A stretch of 38,489 bases of DNA, from contig JAICUV010000002.1 in the NCBI GenBank assembly GCA_025935655.1, positions 1 through 38,489 of the forward strand. Reading direction: 5' to 3'. The notes beneath the pieces were generated by a model. That model saw nothing but the letters and a program-made list of their open reading frames with translations. It was not told the origin of the DNA and searched no databases. The stretch is from Chloroflexota bacterium (lineage in GTDB: Bacteria > Chloroflexota > Limnocylindria > Limnocylindrales > CSP1-4). Below, piece by piece: positions 15,255 through 23,330 of this stretch. The position numbers and the translations under genes were made by a program. How positions within the stretch are numbered: position 1 is the stretch's first letter; each line of letters begins with the position of its first letter.

Positions 15255-15656
15255 ATGAAGCGGATCCTGCTCGCCTACGACGGCACCGAGCCGGCCAAGC
15301 GAGCGCTCGCGCACACGATCCAGCTGGCGACGAGCTTCAACGCGCAGGTCGGCGTCATCAGCGTCGTCCCGCTGCGGGCGAGCCGGAACACCATCGACCC
15401 GTGGGACGATCGGTCCGTCCATGCCGAGGAGCTGCTCGAAGCGCGGTCCGAGCTCCGGCAGGCGGGGATCGAGCCCGAGCTGTATGAGCCGGGCGGCGAC
15501 CCTGCGAAGACCATCGAGCGCCTCGCCGAAGAGCACGACTACGACACGATCATCATCGGCTCGCGCGGGCTCTCCAGTGTCGCCCGGGCGCTGCAGGGCA
15601 GCGTCTCCGAGCACGTCGCCACGCACGCGAACGCCACCGTGGTGGTGGCCCGATGA
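15255..15656 (+). CDS. universal stress protein UspA family
   Basis: A 133-residue single Usp domain, nucleotide-binding and cytoplasmic, usually induced under starvation or hypoxia. It opens with KRILLAYDGTEPAKRALAHT, and the ATP-binding signature G-2x-G-9x-G-S is intact: Gly102, Gly105, Gly115, Ser116 in IGSRGLSSVARALQGSVS. It is therefore of the ATP-binding type rather than the UspA type that lacks the motif. ATG at 15255 follows AAAGGGAG at 9-14 nt. The stop overlaps the malic enzyme start (ATGA), so the two are translationally coupled. Coupling to a central-carbon enzyme suggests a metabolic stress role, which is inference. Confidence 0.93.
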   Translation: MKRILLAYDGTEPAKRALAHTIQLATSFNAQVGVISVVPLRASRNTIDPWDDRSVHAEELLEARSELRQAGIEPELYEPGGDPAKTIERLAEEHDYDTIIIGSRGLSSVARALQGSVSEHVATHANATVVVAR

Positions 15657-17419
15657 CGCTCCTCGAGCCGCCGCCCGTTCCGGCAACCCCCCGCGGGCAC
15701 GCCCACCACCTCTCGCGCCCCATCCTCGACGCCCTGCGATCCGGCCACGGACCGGCCCCGGTGGTCCTCCGCGGCCTGGCGCTCCTGGCCGACCCGGTCC
15801 TCAACAAGGACGCGGCCTTCACCGAGGCGGAGCGCGACGCCCTCGGGCTCCGCGGCCTCCTCCCGCCGCGGGTCGTGGACATCGACCAGCAGGTGGTACT
15901 GGAGCTGGAGCACGTTCGCCACAAGACCGACGACCTCGAGCGCTACATCGGCCTCGCCGCCCTCCAGGACCGCAACGAGACGCTGTTCCACCGCGTCCTC
16001 GGCGATCACCTCGAGGAGCTGCTGCCGATCGTGTACACGCCCACGGTCGGGCGCGCCTGCCAGGAGTTCAGCCACCTCTACCGCCGCCCGCGCGGGGTCT
16101 GGATCACGCCCGACGACGTCGACCGCGTGCCCGAGATCCTCCGTCACGCGGCCCGCGACGAGATCCGCCTCATCGTCGTCACCGACAACGAGCGGATCCT
16201 GGGCCTCGGCGACCAGGGCGCCGGCGGCATGGGCATCCCCATCGGCAAGCTCGCGCTGTACTCGGCGGCCGCGGGCATCCATCCGGGTCTCACCCTGCCC
16301 GTGTCGCTCGACGTGGGGACCGACCGCGAGGCCCTGCTCGCCGACCCGCTCTACGTGGGCTGGCGGCATCCGCGCCTGCGGGGCGAGGCCTACGACGCCG
16401 TCGTCGAGGCGTTCGTCGCGGGCGTGCGCGAGGTCCATCCGCGGGCCGTCCTCCAGTGGGAGGACTTCAAGCAGCACAACGCGATCCGCCTGCTCGCCCG
16501 CTATCGCAACTGGGTGTGCAGCTTCAACGACGACATCCAGGGCACGGCGGCGATCGCCGTGGCGACCATCCTGTCCGCCCTGCGCTCGTCGGGCCAGTCG
16601 CTCGAGGACTCGCGCATCGTGCTCGCCGGGGCCGGCGCGGCCGGGACCGGCATCGCCCGCCTCCTGGCCGTGGCGATGGTCGATGCGGGCCGGAGTCCGG
16701 AGGAGGCGAGGGACTCCATCGCGGTCCTCGACTCGCACGGGCTCGTGGTCGAAGGACGGGCGGCGCTCGATGACGACAAGCGCGACGCGGCCGTGTCGCG
16801 CGCCCTCGTCACCTCGATCGGCCTGGATCCCGACGTCGCCATCGGACTCGAGGAGGTCGTCCGGGCGTTCCGTCCGAGCGTCCTGCTCGGGACGACGGGG
16901 ACCGGCGGCGCGTTCACCGAGGGCACGGTGCGCGCGATGGCCGCGGCCCACGAGCACCCGATCATCCTGCCGCTGTCGAACCCGACCATGAACACGGAGG
17001 CCCGTCCGGCCGACATCTTCGCGTGGACCGACGGCCGGGCCATCGTGGCCACGGGGAGCCCGTTCCCGCCGGTCGAGCTCGGCGGCTCGTCGCGGCGGAT
17101 CCCGCAGGCCAACAACGCGTACGTGTTCCCGGGGATCGGCCTCGGGGCGATCGTGTCCGAGGCCCGGACCCTGCCGGAGTCGGCCTTCCTGGTCGCCGCC
17201 CGTCGGCTCGCGGACCTCGCTCCCGGCGACGCCCAGGCGTCCGGCCAGCTGTTCCCGCCCATCGGGGACCTGCGCTCGGTGGCCCGGGAGATCGCGATCG
17301 CGGTCGTCGCGCACCTCGGCGAGCTGGGCGTGGGCCGGCGGTTCACGCCGGACCAGATCCCCGCTGCCGTCGAGGCGGCGATGTGGCGCCCCGACTACGT
17401 CCCGTACGAGGCCGTCTAG
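15653..17419 (+). CDS. NAD-type malic enzyme (malate dehydrogenase, decarboxylating)
   Basis: Oxidatively decarboxylates malate to pyruvate with NAD(P)+ in the cytoplasm. 588 residues, the large-subunit form (as SfcA/MaeA of E. coli and eukaryotic enzymes), not the short 390-470-residue form. Tyr128 in YTPTVG and Lys199 in GMGIPIGKLAL fit the catalytic Tyr-Lys pair; LQWEDFKQHNA gives metal-binding Glu/Asp, FNDDIQGTAA is the third metal ligand and signature, and VLAGAGAAGTGIARLL is the dinucleotide loop. SNPTMNTEARPADIFAWTDGRAIVATGSPF follows the family order at the C-terminal half, where NPTMNTEA replaces the usual NPTxxxEC. Cofactor preference is not certain. Start ATG overlaps the uspA stop by 4 nt. 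Confidence 0.95.
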   Translation: MTLLEPPPVPATPRGHAHHLSRPILDALRSGHGPAPVVLRGLALLADPVLNKDAAFTEAERDALGLRGLLPPRVVDIDQQVVLELEHVRHKTDDLERYIGLAALQDRNETLFHRVLGDHLEELLPIVYTPTVGRACQEFSHLYRRPRGVWITPDDVDRVPEILRHAARDEIRLIVVTDNERILGLGDQGAGGMGIPIGKLALYSAAAGIHPGLTLPVSLDVGTDREALLADPLYVGWRHPRLRGEAYDAVVEAFVAGVREVHPRAVLQWEDFKQHNAIRLLARYRNWVCSFNDDIQGTAAIAVATILSALRSSGQSLEDSRIVLAGAGAAGTGIARLLAVAMVDAGRSPEEARDSIAVLDSHGLVVEGRAALDDDKRDAAVSRALVTSIGLDPDVAIGLEEVVRAFRPSVLLGTTGTGGAFTEGTVRAMAAAHEHPIILPLSNPTMNTEARPADIFAWTDGRAIVATGSPFPPVELGGSSRRIPQANNAYVFPGIGLGAIVSEARTLPESAFLVAARRLADLAPGDAQASGQLFPPIGDLRSVAREIAIAVVAHLGELGVGRRFTPDQIPAAVEAAMWRPDYVPYEAV

Positions 17420-17514
17420 CTCCCACACCTGTCCGCTCCGCGCAACACGACAACGGTACCCACGCGTCTCCGACCCGGCCGCAGCACCCGCGGCCCGCAG
17501 CCGGAGACCCGCCG

Positions 17515-19173
17515 ATGTCGATGCCGAAGCCTGCCGCCCGCACGATCCTGCTGCTCGCGCTGGGGATCGGCATGCTCGTCGACGTCGTCATCCCGGGCAA
17601 CGCGGCGGGCGTGAACGCGGCGCTGGTCGTGGCCGCGCTGCTGGCCGCGTCCGCGGCGGTGGCGGGCCGGGACGGCCTCCGCCGCGTGGACCCGGTCGAT
17701 GCCTGGATCCCGGTGGCGGCGATCGGGTTCGCGGCGATGCCCGCCATCCGCGCGGACAGCTGGCTCGTCGCCGCCGACCTCATGCTCGCCGCGCTGCTGG
17801 GTGCGGCCGCCGGCGCGTGTCTGGGCGGGGCGCGGATCACGCGGGGGCTGGTCGCGGCAGTGCTCCGCACGGGTGTCGCGCTCGTCACCGGCGCCGTGAC
17901 CGGGGCGGTGTCCGTGGTCGCCGCGCTCCGTCCCCGGCGCGCGCCCGCCACCGCGCCGGGCGACGCGGGCGGTGACGCCGTCTCCGAGCCGCCGTCCCGC
18001 CGCCTCCCGCCGTGGGTCGTGGGTCTCCTGCCCGTCCTCCGCGGCCTGCTCATCGCGCTGCCCGTGCTCGCGCTGTTCGCGCTCCTGTTCGCGTCGGCCG
18101 ACGCGGTGTTCGCGGAGCTCGCGCGCACGGCGCTCGCGTGGCGCGTGGACCTCGACCTGACGACCGTCGTCGACCGCACCGCGTGGGTCACCGTGGTGGC
18201 CTGGGGGACCGCCGGTCTCCTGGCCCTGGCCGCCGGCCTGCTGCCGGAGCTGATCCCCGGCCGCGCGCCGGGCGGCGTGGGGCCGGACGGGGCGCGTGTC
18301 CCGGTGGACGGCCCGCCACCCCCGCCGTGGTGGACGAACCGGTCGCTGGGTGCCGCGAGCGTCACCGAGCTGCGCCAGCCGCTGCGCCTGGGGAGCGTCG
18401 AGGCCGCGACGGTGCTCGCGCTCGTCGCGGCGCTGTTCGCCGCCTTCGTCGTGCTCCAGCTCGCGTATCTGTTCGGCGGGCGGGACACGATGGCCGTCGC
18501 CGGCCTCACCTACGCGGAGTACGCCCGGCGCGGCTTCTTCGAGCTGGTCGCCGTGGCCGTCCTCGCCGGGATGCTCGTCGTCGCGCTCGACCTCGTGGTC
18601 GCGGTGCGTGGCCGGGCACAGCTCGTCGCCTCGCTGGCGCTGCTCGCACTCACCGCGATCGTCCTGCTGTCGGCCTTCGTGCGCCTCCGCCTGTACCAGG
18701 ACATGTACGGCTGGACGGAGCTGCGCTTCGTGGTCCTCGTTGCGATCGGCTGGCTCGCGGTCGCGCTCGTCGCCACGGCGGTGCTCCTGCTCGGCCGGAT
18801 GACCCGCTGGACCCTCCACGTGCTGGGGGTCATGGTCCTGCTGACCGTGGCCGGCATGAACCTCGTCGGGCCACAGGTCTTCGTCGCGGACCGCAACCTC
18901 GAGCGCACGCTCAACCCGGCGATCGTGCCGGCGGGCGGCCGCACCGGGCTCGACGGCAGCTACCTCGGCTCACTGGGCGACGAGGCGGTGCCGGCGGTCG
19001 TCGCCGCGTATGGCGCCCTCCCCGCCGCGGCGCGGGCGGAGCTCGACGGGTTCCTCTCCGCGCGTCGGACCGCGCTCGCCACGGAACCCGCGCTCCGGGG
19101 GTGGCCTGCCTGGAACCTCACCCGCGAGCGGGCACGCGCCGCCCTGGCGGGCTGGGCGCCGGCCGGGCGCTGA
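17515..19173 (+). CDS. DUF4173/DUF4153-type polytopic membrane protein
   Basis: A 552-residue integral membrane protein with about ten to twelve hydrophobic segments. The middle part, RGLLIALPVLALFALLFASADAVFAELA (seen at about 178-205), is the hallmark I associate with DUF4173 proteins; ELRFVVLVAIGWLAVAL and NLERTLNPAI near 395-470 also fit. A soluble Pro-rich loop lies at about 250-285 and the last 85 residues are soluble. ATG at 17515 has GGAGA at 9-13 nt; the frame is open upstream into the malic enzyme but not coding there. It is alone on its strand, with 95 bp to the malic enzyme, and converges on the DUF4349 gene. Function of the family is not established. Confidence 0.85.
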   Translation: MSMPKPAARTILLLALGIGMLVDVVIPGNAAGVNAALVVAALLAASAAVAGRDGLRRVDPVDAWIPVAAIGFAAMPAIRADSWLVAADLMLAALLGAAAGACLGGARITRGLVAAVLRTGVALVTGAVTGAVSVVAALRPRRAPATAPGDAGGDAVSEPPSRRLPPWVVGLLPVLRGLLIALPVLALFALLFASADAVFAELARTALAWRVDLDLTTVVDRTAWVTVVAWGTAGLLALAAGLLPELIPGRAPGGVGPDGARVPVDGPPPPPWWTNRSLGAASVTELRQPLRLGSVEAATVLALVAALFAAFVVLQLAYLFGGRDTMAVAGLTYAEYARRGFFELVAVAVLAGMLVVALDLVVAVRGRAQLVASLALLALTAIVLLSAFVRLRLYQDMYGWTELRFVVLVAIGWLAVALVATAVLLLGRMTRWTLHVLGVMVLLTVAGMNLVGPQVFVADRNLERTLNPAIVPAGGRTGLDGSYLGSLGDEAVPAVVAAYGALPAAARAELDGFLSARRTALATEPALRGWPAWNLTRERARAALAGWAPAGR

Positions 19174-19187
19174 GGCCCGGCCGGCGC
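19156..19187. terminator. 13-bp GC stem-loop spanning the DUF4173 stop codon
   Basis: Perfect 13-bp stem: arm 19156-19168 (GCGCCGGCCGGGC) and arm 19175-19187 with a 6-nt loop that contains the TGA of the upstream gene. It lies between two convergent genes and could end both transcripts. No T-tract is present. Confidence 0.6.
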
Positions 19188-19206
19188 GACCGCTCCCCCC
19201 GGACGG

Positions 19207-20193
19207 TCAGCTCCCCCCGGGTCCCTCGCCCCAGCCGGGAATGGGTCCCGCGCCCGCGCCCGGCTTCGGCGCGATCCGCCGGAACAGCCAGCGCGCGACC
19301 AGCGCGATGAGCAGCACGATCGCGAGGACGGGGAGCCACACGATCGTGAACCAGATGGCGCCCGACACGATGGTCTGGCCGGCCCCGATCAGGGTGGCGA
19401 ACGCGCCGTCCACGTCCGAGCGCGGGTCCCAGCCCTGCGCCTGCTGCTGGACCTGGACGACCTCCAGGCCGAAGGTCGTGACCAGCGTCCCGTAGGCGAC
19501 CTGGTCCTGGAGCTGGGCCCGCTGGCCCTCGAGCTGCTCGATCTGCCCCCGGACCTGCGTGAGCTGCGCCTCGACCTCGAGCAGGTCGCTGACCTTGCCG
19601 GTCCCCTTCGCGATCTCCTGGAGCGAGACCTCGCTCGCGCGGAGGTTCCGGATGCGGGCTTCCAGGTCCACGATCTGGCCGCCGACCTCCGTCGCCTGGG
19701 TCTGCTCGGCGACGACCTTGGTCGCGAGCCCGCGGAGGTCGTCGATCGCGTCCTCCCAACGGGTCGCCGGGATGCGGTAGGTGATCGTGGCGACGGACCG
19801 GTCGCCGTCGTTCGACTCCTGCGAGGCGCCGATGTACCCGCCCGTGGCGAGCACGGCCACCTTCGCCTTGGCGAGCGCGGCCGCGAGGTCGTCGACGACG
19901 AGCTGCAGCGACCCCGTGTAAACGATCTTGAGGTCGTCGCGGGGCGCGCCGTTCGTGCCTTGGCCGGTGAGGTCGTCCGGCAGCTCGCCGCCCGCCGCTG
20001 CGGGTGCTGCCGAGGGGGCCGCGGACGGGGCGGCCATCGCCTCACCGTCGGCGGCAGGGATCGGAGCCCCCACCGTTGAGAGCACCCTCGACGAGGCGCC
20101 GCCGCCGCAGGCGGCGACGACCACTGCGGCGACCGCCGCGAGGATGAGCAGTGACGCGCGGAGCGGAGCGCTCCGACGACCGGGTTCCCCCAT
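19207..20193 (-). CDS. DUF4349 lipoprotein with C-terminal membrane anchor
   Basis: A 328-residue secreted protein. The signal peptide ends in a lipobox VAAC (Cys29), followed by a flexible Ala/Pro/Ser spacer (30-75). The DUF4349 region (about 80-275) shows KIVYTGSLQLVVDD, ATGGYIGASQESNDGD and ITYRIPATRWEDAI, then a long coiled coil (about 165-230) with repeated Leu/Glu/Gln heptads (VEAQLTQVRGQIEQLEGQ). One membrane segment lies near 282-308, then a short Gly/Pro tail inside. ATG at 20193 has a clear GGAGG at 10-14 nt. The frame is open far upstream over the ligase region, but that is antisense. The role of DUF4349 is not established; it is usual to find it as an envelope protein. Confidence 0.87.
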   Translation of the reverse strand: MGEPGRRSAPLRASLLILAAVAAVVVAACGGGASSRVLSTVGAPIPAADGEAMAAPSAAPSAAPAAAGGELPDDLTGQGTNGAPRDDLKIVYTGSLQLVVDDLAAALAKAKVAVLATGGYIGASQESNDGDRSVATITYRIPATRWEDAIDDLRGLATKVVAEQTQATEVGGQIVDLEARIRNLRASEVSLQEIAKGTGKVSDLLEVEAQLTQVRGQIEQLEGQRAQLQDQVAYGTLVTTFGLEVVQVQQQAQGWDPRSDVDGAFATLIGAGQTIVSGAIWFTIVWLPVLAIVLLIALVARWLFRRIAPKPGAGAGPIPGWGEGPGGS

Positions 20194-20373
20194 GGTCGTG
20201 TACCTCCGATGGGCGCGCTCCCCGCGCCCGGAGCCGCCGCGGATGCGGCGCTGGGGGGACGTGCCGGTGACCCGGCCGGTTCCACGTCCGGATGCTGCGC
20301 CCGCCACCCGCAGCCGGCGCTCCGGGATGTCCCGCAACGCCGGTCGCGTGCTTCCCGTCCCGATCGGGCGCGG

Positions 20374-20379
20374 TATCGT
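20374..20379 (+). promoter_or_regulatory. leaderless-type -10 of the DNA ligase gene
   Basis: TATCGT ends 6 nt before the ATG and there is no Shine-Dalgarno sequence. The 192-bp divergent gap (20194-20385) otherwise holds only the DUF4349 ribosome site. Confidence 0.5.
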
Positions 20380-20385
20380 GCGGCC

Positions 20386-21477
20386 ATGCGACTCCCGTTC
20401 GCGCCCCCCGTGGAGCCCATGCTCGCCAAGGCGAGCGACGCCCTGCCCGAGGGCGACGGCTGGCTGTACGAGCCCAAGTGGGACGGCTTCCGCGCGCTCG
20501 TCTTCCGCGACGGCGACGAGCTGTACATCCAGAGCCGCGACCTCAAGCCCCTCGACCGCTACTTCCCCGAGCTCGCCGAGCCGCTCAAGGCGAACATCCC
20601 CGAGCGCTGCGTCCTCGACGGAGAGGTGGTCATCGCCGGTCCGGACGGGCTGGCGTTCGAGTCGCTGCTCCTGCGCATCCACCCGGCGGCGTCGCGGGTG
20701 AACATGCTGGCCGCGGAGACGCCGGCGAGCTTCGTCGCCTGGGACCTGCTCGCGCTGGGCGACGAGGACCTGCGAGCCGTGCCGCAGGGCGAGCGCCGGG
20801 CCCGGCTGGAGCAGGCGTTCGCGACCGTCCAGCCACCGATCCACCTGACGCCCGCCACCCGGGACCGATCGCTGGCCGCGGACTGGTTCGACCGGTTCGA
20901 GGGCGCGGGCCTCGACGGCGTGGTCGCCAAGCGCCTCGAGGGCACGTACCAGCCGGGCAAGCGGGCGATGCTCAAGATCAAGCACGAGCGCACGGCGGAC
21001 TGCGTGGTCGCCGGGTTCCGGTGGCACAAGAACGGCCCGGGCACCCACGTCGGCAGCCTGCTGCTCGGCCTGTTCGACGGCGAGGGCCACCTCCACCACG
21101 TGGGGATCACCAGCTCGTTCACGTGGGACAGGCGCGAGGCGCTCGTGGCGGAGCTCGCGCCGCTGCGCGAGGGGGCGCTCGAGGGCCACCCGTGGGGCGA
21201 GTGGGCGGAGTGGGCGTCGGCGGGGTCGGCGGACGCGTCCGGGCAGCGGCTCCCGGGCGCGACGAGCCGCTGGAACCGGGGCAAGGACCTGTCGTGGGAG
21301 CCGCTGCGGGCGGAGCGGGTCGTCGAGGTCGCGTACGACCACCTCCAGGGCGACCGATTCCGGCACGCGACGACGTTCCGCCGCTGGCGGCCCGACAAGC
21401 AGCCCGCCGACTGCCGCTACGACCAGCTGGAGACGACGGCGCCGTACGAGCTCGCGCGCATCTTCGGCGGCAGCTGA
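20386..21477 (+). CDS. ATP-dependent DNA ligase, LigD-ligase/LigC type
   Basis: Seals DNA nicks using ATP and is probably the ligase of bacterial end joining. 363 residues: nucleotidyltransferase domain (about 1-210) with adenylated Lys31 in YEPKWDGFRALV, motif III VLDGEVV (Glu80), motif IIIa SFVAWDLLAL, motif IV GLDGVVAKR and motif V AMLKIKHERTADCVV, then an OB-fold domain with motif VI region near VEVAYDHLQGDRFRHATTFRRW. There is no polymerase or phosphoesterase part, so this is a stand-alone ligase. The polymerase half is found separately at 23323-24813. ATG at 20386 has no Shine-Dalgarno but TATCGT 6 nt upstream. Ku is not in the window. Confidence 0.93.
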   Translation: MRLPFAPPVEPMLAKASDALPEGDGWLYEPKWDGFRALVFRDGDELYIQSRDLKPLDRYFPELAEPLKANIPERCVLDGEVVIAGPDGLAFESLLLRIHPAASRVNMLAAETPASFVAWDLLALGDEDLRAVPQGERRARLEQAFATVQPPIHLTPATRDRSLAADWFDRFEGAGLDGVVAKRLEGTYQPGKRAMLKIKHERTADCVVAGFRWHKNGPGTHVGSLLLGLFDGEGHLHHVGITSSFTWDRREALVAELAPLREGALEGHPWGEWAEWASAGSADASGQRLPGATSRWNRGKDLSWEPLRAERVVEVAYDHLQGDRFRHATTFRRWRPDKQPADCRYDQLETTAPYELARIFGGS

Positions 21478-21514
21478 CGCCCGTGCCCCGCCGGCCGCCC
21501 CCCGAGGCTCCGCG

Positions 21515-22849
21515 ATGATGCCGCAGCTCGACGTGCCGGCCGGCCTGGTGGGGACGCTCGCGATCATCGCGTTCGGCCTCGCGATCGTCGCCATCGTCGT
21601 CGCGCCGATCGTCGCGCGGAGCCGCGGCTCCACGGGCCTCGGTGCCGCGCTCGCGCTCGTCCCCTTCGCCGTCCTGACCGTGGCCGCGGTGCTCGCCGCG
21701 GCCGCCGCCGCCCTGGGGACCGTGGCGAACCAGGCGGCGGGCGTGCGCGAGGTCACGACCGCCGGCCTCGCGCTCATCTGCATCACGCCCGTCCTGGGCG
21801 CCCTGTTCGTCCGCCTGCGGTACGGGCCCACGGGCGATCGCACGTTCCAGCAGCAGATGGCCGGCAACGCCGTGAGCTCGATGCTGCTCGTCGCGATCCT
21901 GTTCGAGGTGCTCGTGGTGACGGGCTTCCTGATCGGCGTCGCGGTCGGGTTCTTCGTGGGCACGCCGCTGCTCGTGGGCCTCGCCTTCGCGGGCATCTCC
22001 GTCCTCGGGACCGCGGGCGCGACGCTGTTCGCGCTCAACAGAGGCGACGCCTTCATCCTCGAGCTCTCGAAGGCCCGCAGGGCGGACCCGTCGAACGCCC
22101 GGGAGGCGATGCTCCGCAACGTGGTCCAGGAGCTGGCGCTGGGGGCGAACCTGCCTATGCCCGAGGTCTACGTCATCGACGCCGGGGCCGCGAACGCGTT
22201 CGCCGTCGGCCGGGACACCACCCACGCCTCGATCGCGGTGACCCGCGGACTGCTCGAGCTCCTGGACCGCGAGGAGCTCCAGGGTGTCGTGGCGCACGAG
22301 CTCGGGCACATCGCGAACCTCGACTCCCGCCACGGGCTCATCGTGGCGCTGCTCGTGGGAGCCGTCGTCGTCCTCACGGACCTGTTCTTCGAGGCCGTCG
22401 TCGAGATGGCGCAGCACCCGTCCATCGGCGGCGACGACATCGGCGAGGTGGTCGCGGGGCTCGTGATGTGGCTCGTGATCTCGCTGCTCGCGATCCTCTT
22501 CGCGGGCACGCTCAAGCTGTTCGCGCCGCTCGCCGCGCGCGCCGTCCAGGCGGCCGTGTCGCGGGACCGCGAGTACCTGGCCGACGCCACGTCAGTGAGC
22601 ATCACCCGCAACCCGGCGGGGCTCGAGTCGGCGCTGCGCAAGCTGGACGCCGACCCGACGCGGCTCCTCGACGCGAACCGCGGCACGCAGCACCTGTGGA
22701 TCGTGAACCCGCTCAAGGAGGCGAGCGAGGGCGGCCACGGCTGGTTCGACACGCACCCGGCGACCGCGGACCGGATCGCGCGCCTGCGCGCGCTCGCCGG
22801 ACAGGACGCCCGTCGCGATGCGGAGCCTTCGGCGGCTGCCGCCACGTAG
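21515..22849 (+). CDS. M48-family membrane metalloprotease, HtpX-like
   Basis: A zinc endopeptidase of the inner membrane. 444 residues with four or five N-terminal hydrophobic segments (about 10-32, 41-70, 80-100, 121-160), then the catalytic region: HELGH at 261-265 gives two zinc ligands and the catalytic Glu262, and SRDREYLADA supplies Glu353 as the third ligand. Two more membrane segments lie between (about 275-297 and 312-335). Start could be either of two ATGs at 21515 or 21518; CGAGG lies about 9 nt upstream. Compared with E. coli HtpX (293 aa) it has a longer N-terminal membrane part. It lies 37 bp after the ligase on the same strand, so the two may be co-transcribed. Confidence 0.92.
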   Translation: MMPQLDVPAGLVGTLAIIAFGLAIVAIVVAPIVARSRGSTGLGAALALVPFAVLTVAAVLAAAAAALGTVANQAAGVREVTTAGLALICITPVLGALFVRLRYGPTGDRTFQQQMAGNAVSSMLLVAILFEVLVVTGFLIGVAVGFFVGTPLLVGLAFAGISVLGTAGATLFALNRGDAFILELSKARRADPSNAREAMLRNVVQELALGANLPMPEVYVIDAGAANAFAVGRDTTHASIAVTRGLLELLDREELQGVVAHELGHIANLDSRHGLIVALLVGAVVVLTDLFFEAVVEMAQHPSIGGDDIGEVVAGLVMWLVISLLAILFAGTLKLFAPLAARAVQAAVSRDREYLADATSVSITRNPAGLESALRKLDADPTRLLDANRGTQHLWIVNPLKEASEGGHGWFDTHPATADRIARLRALAGQDARRDAEPSAAAAT

Positions 22850-22862
22850 CCGAGGGTGCGCC

Positions 22863-22887
22863 GCGCGGCCCCTGGTCGGTGCCGCGC
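22863..22887. terminator. possible hairpin between convergent genes
   Basis: GCGCGGC (22863-22869) and GCCGCGC (22881-22887), loop 11 nt, in the 49-bp gap between the HtpX-like and SnoaL-like genes. Low confidence in such GC-rich sequence. Confidence 0.35.
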
Positions 22888-22898
22888 CGCGCGCAGGG

Positions 22899-23330
22899 TC
22901 AGGCGCCCTGGGCCCGGGCGACGGCCGCGAGGAGCCGTGGCGTCTCGTCGTGGGCGATCGCGACGATGCGCGTCCCCTCGGCCAGGTCGGCGAGCGTGTA
23001 CGAGGCGGTGAAGTCGTAGACGGGGTCGTGGGCGGCCGTGTGCAGCGACCAGGTCACCGTCGCGTGCGCGATCCCCGGCGTCACCTCCGCGACGTCGAGG
23101 CGCGTGATGGTCGCCCCCGCCACGCCCAGCAGGCGGTACGCGCCGACGATGCGCTGGACCTGGGGCGCCCACGCGTCGGCGGTCGGGACGGACCTGACGG
23201 TGACCCCGTCACCCTCGCCGACGACCTGGACCGGGAACGCATAGCAGCCGGCGATCGCCGCCACGTCGAAGGACTCGAAGGTACGGCGATAGGCGTCGAT
23301 GAACGCCTCGGCGGCGGCGCGGTCAGGCAT
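22899..23330 (-). CDS. SnoaL/NTF2-like domain protein
   Basis: A 143-residue protein with the outline of the NTF2-like cone fold: helical start DRAAAEAFIDAYRRTFESFD, then CYAFPVQVVGEGDGVTVRS and a final sheet ATVTWSLHTA, YDFTASYTLADLAEGTRIVAIAHDE. There is no signal peptide. No catalytic dyad can be named, so enzyme or ligand-binding roles are both open. ATG at 23330 overlaps the stop of the polymerase gene by 8 nt, so it is translated from the same mRNA. Two other in-frame upstream starts would lie inside the polymerase gene. Its co-expression with an end-joining polymerase is unexplained. Confidence 0.75.
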   Translation of the reverse strand: MPDRAAAEAFIDAYRRTFESFDVAAIAGCYAFPVQVVGEGDGVTVRSVPTADAWAPQVQRIVGAYRLLGVAGATITRLDVAEVTPGIAHATVTWSLHTAAHDPVYDFTASYTLADLAEGTRIVAIAHDETPRLLAAVARAQGA

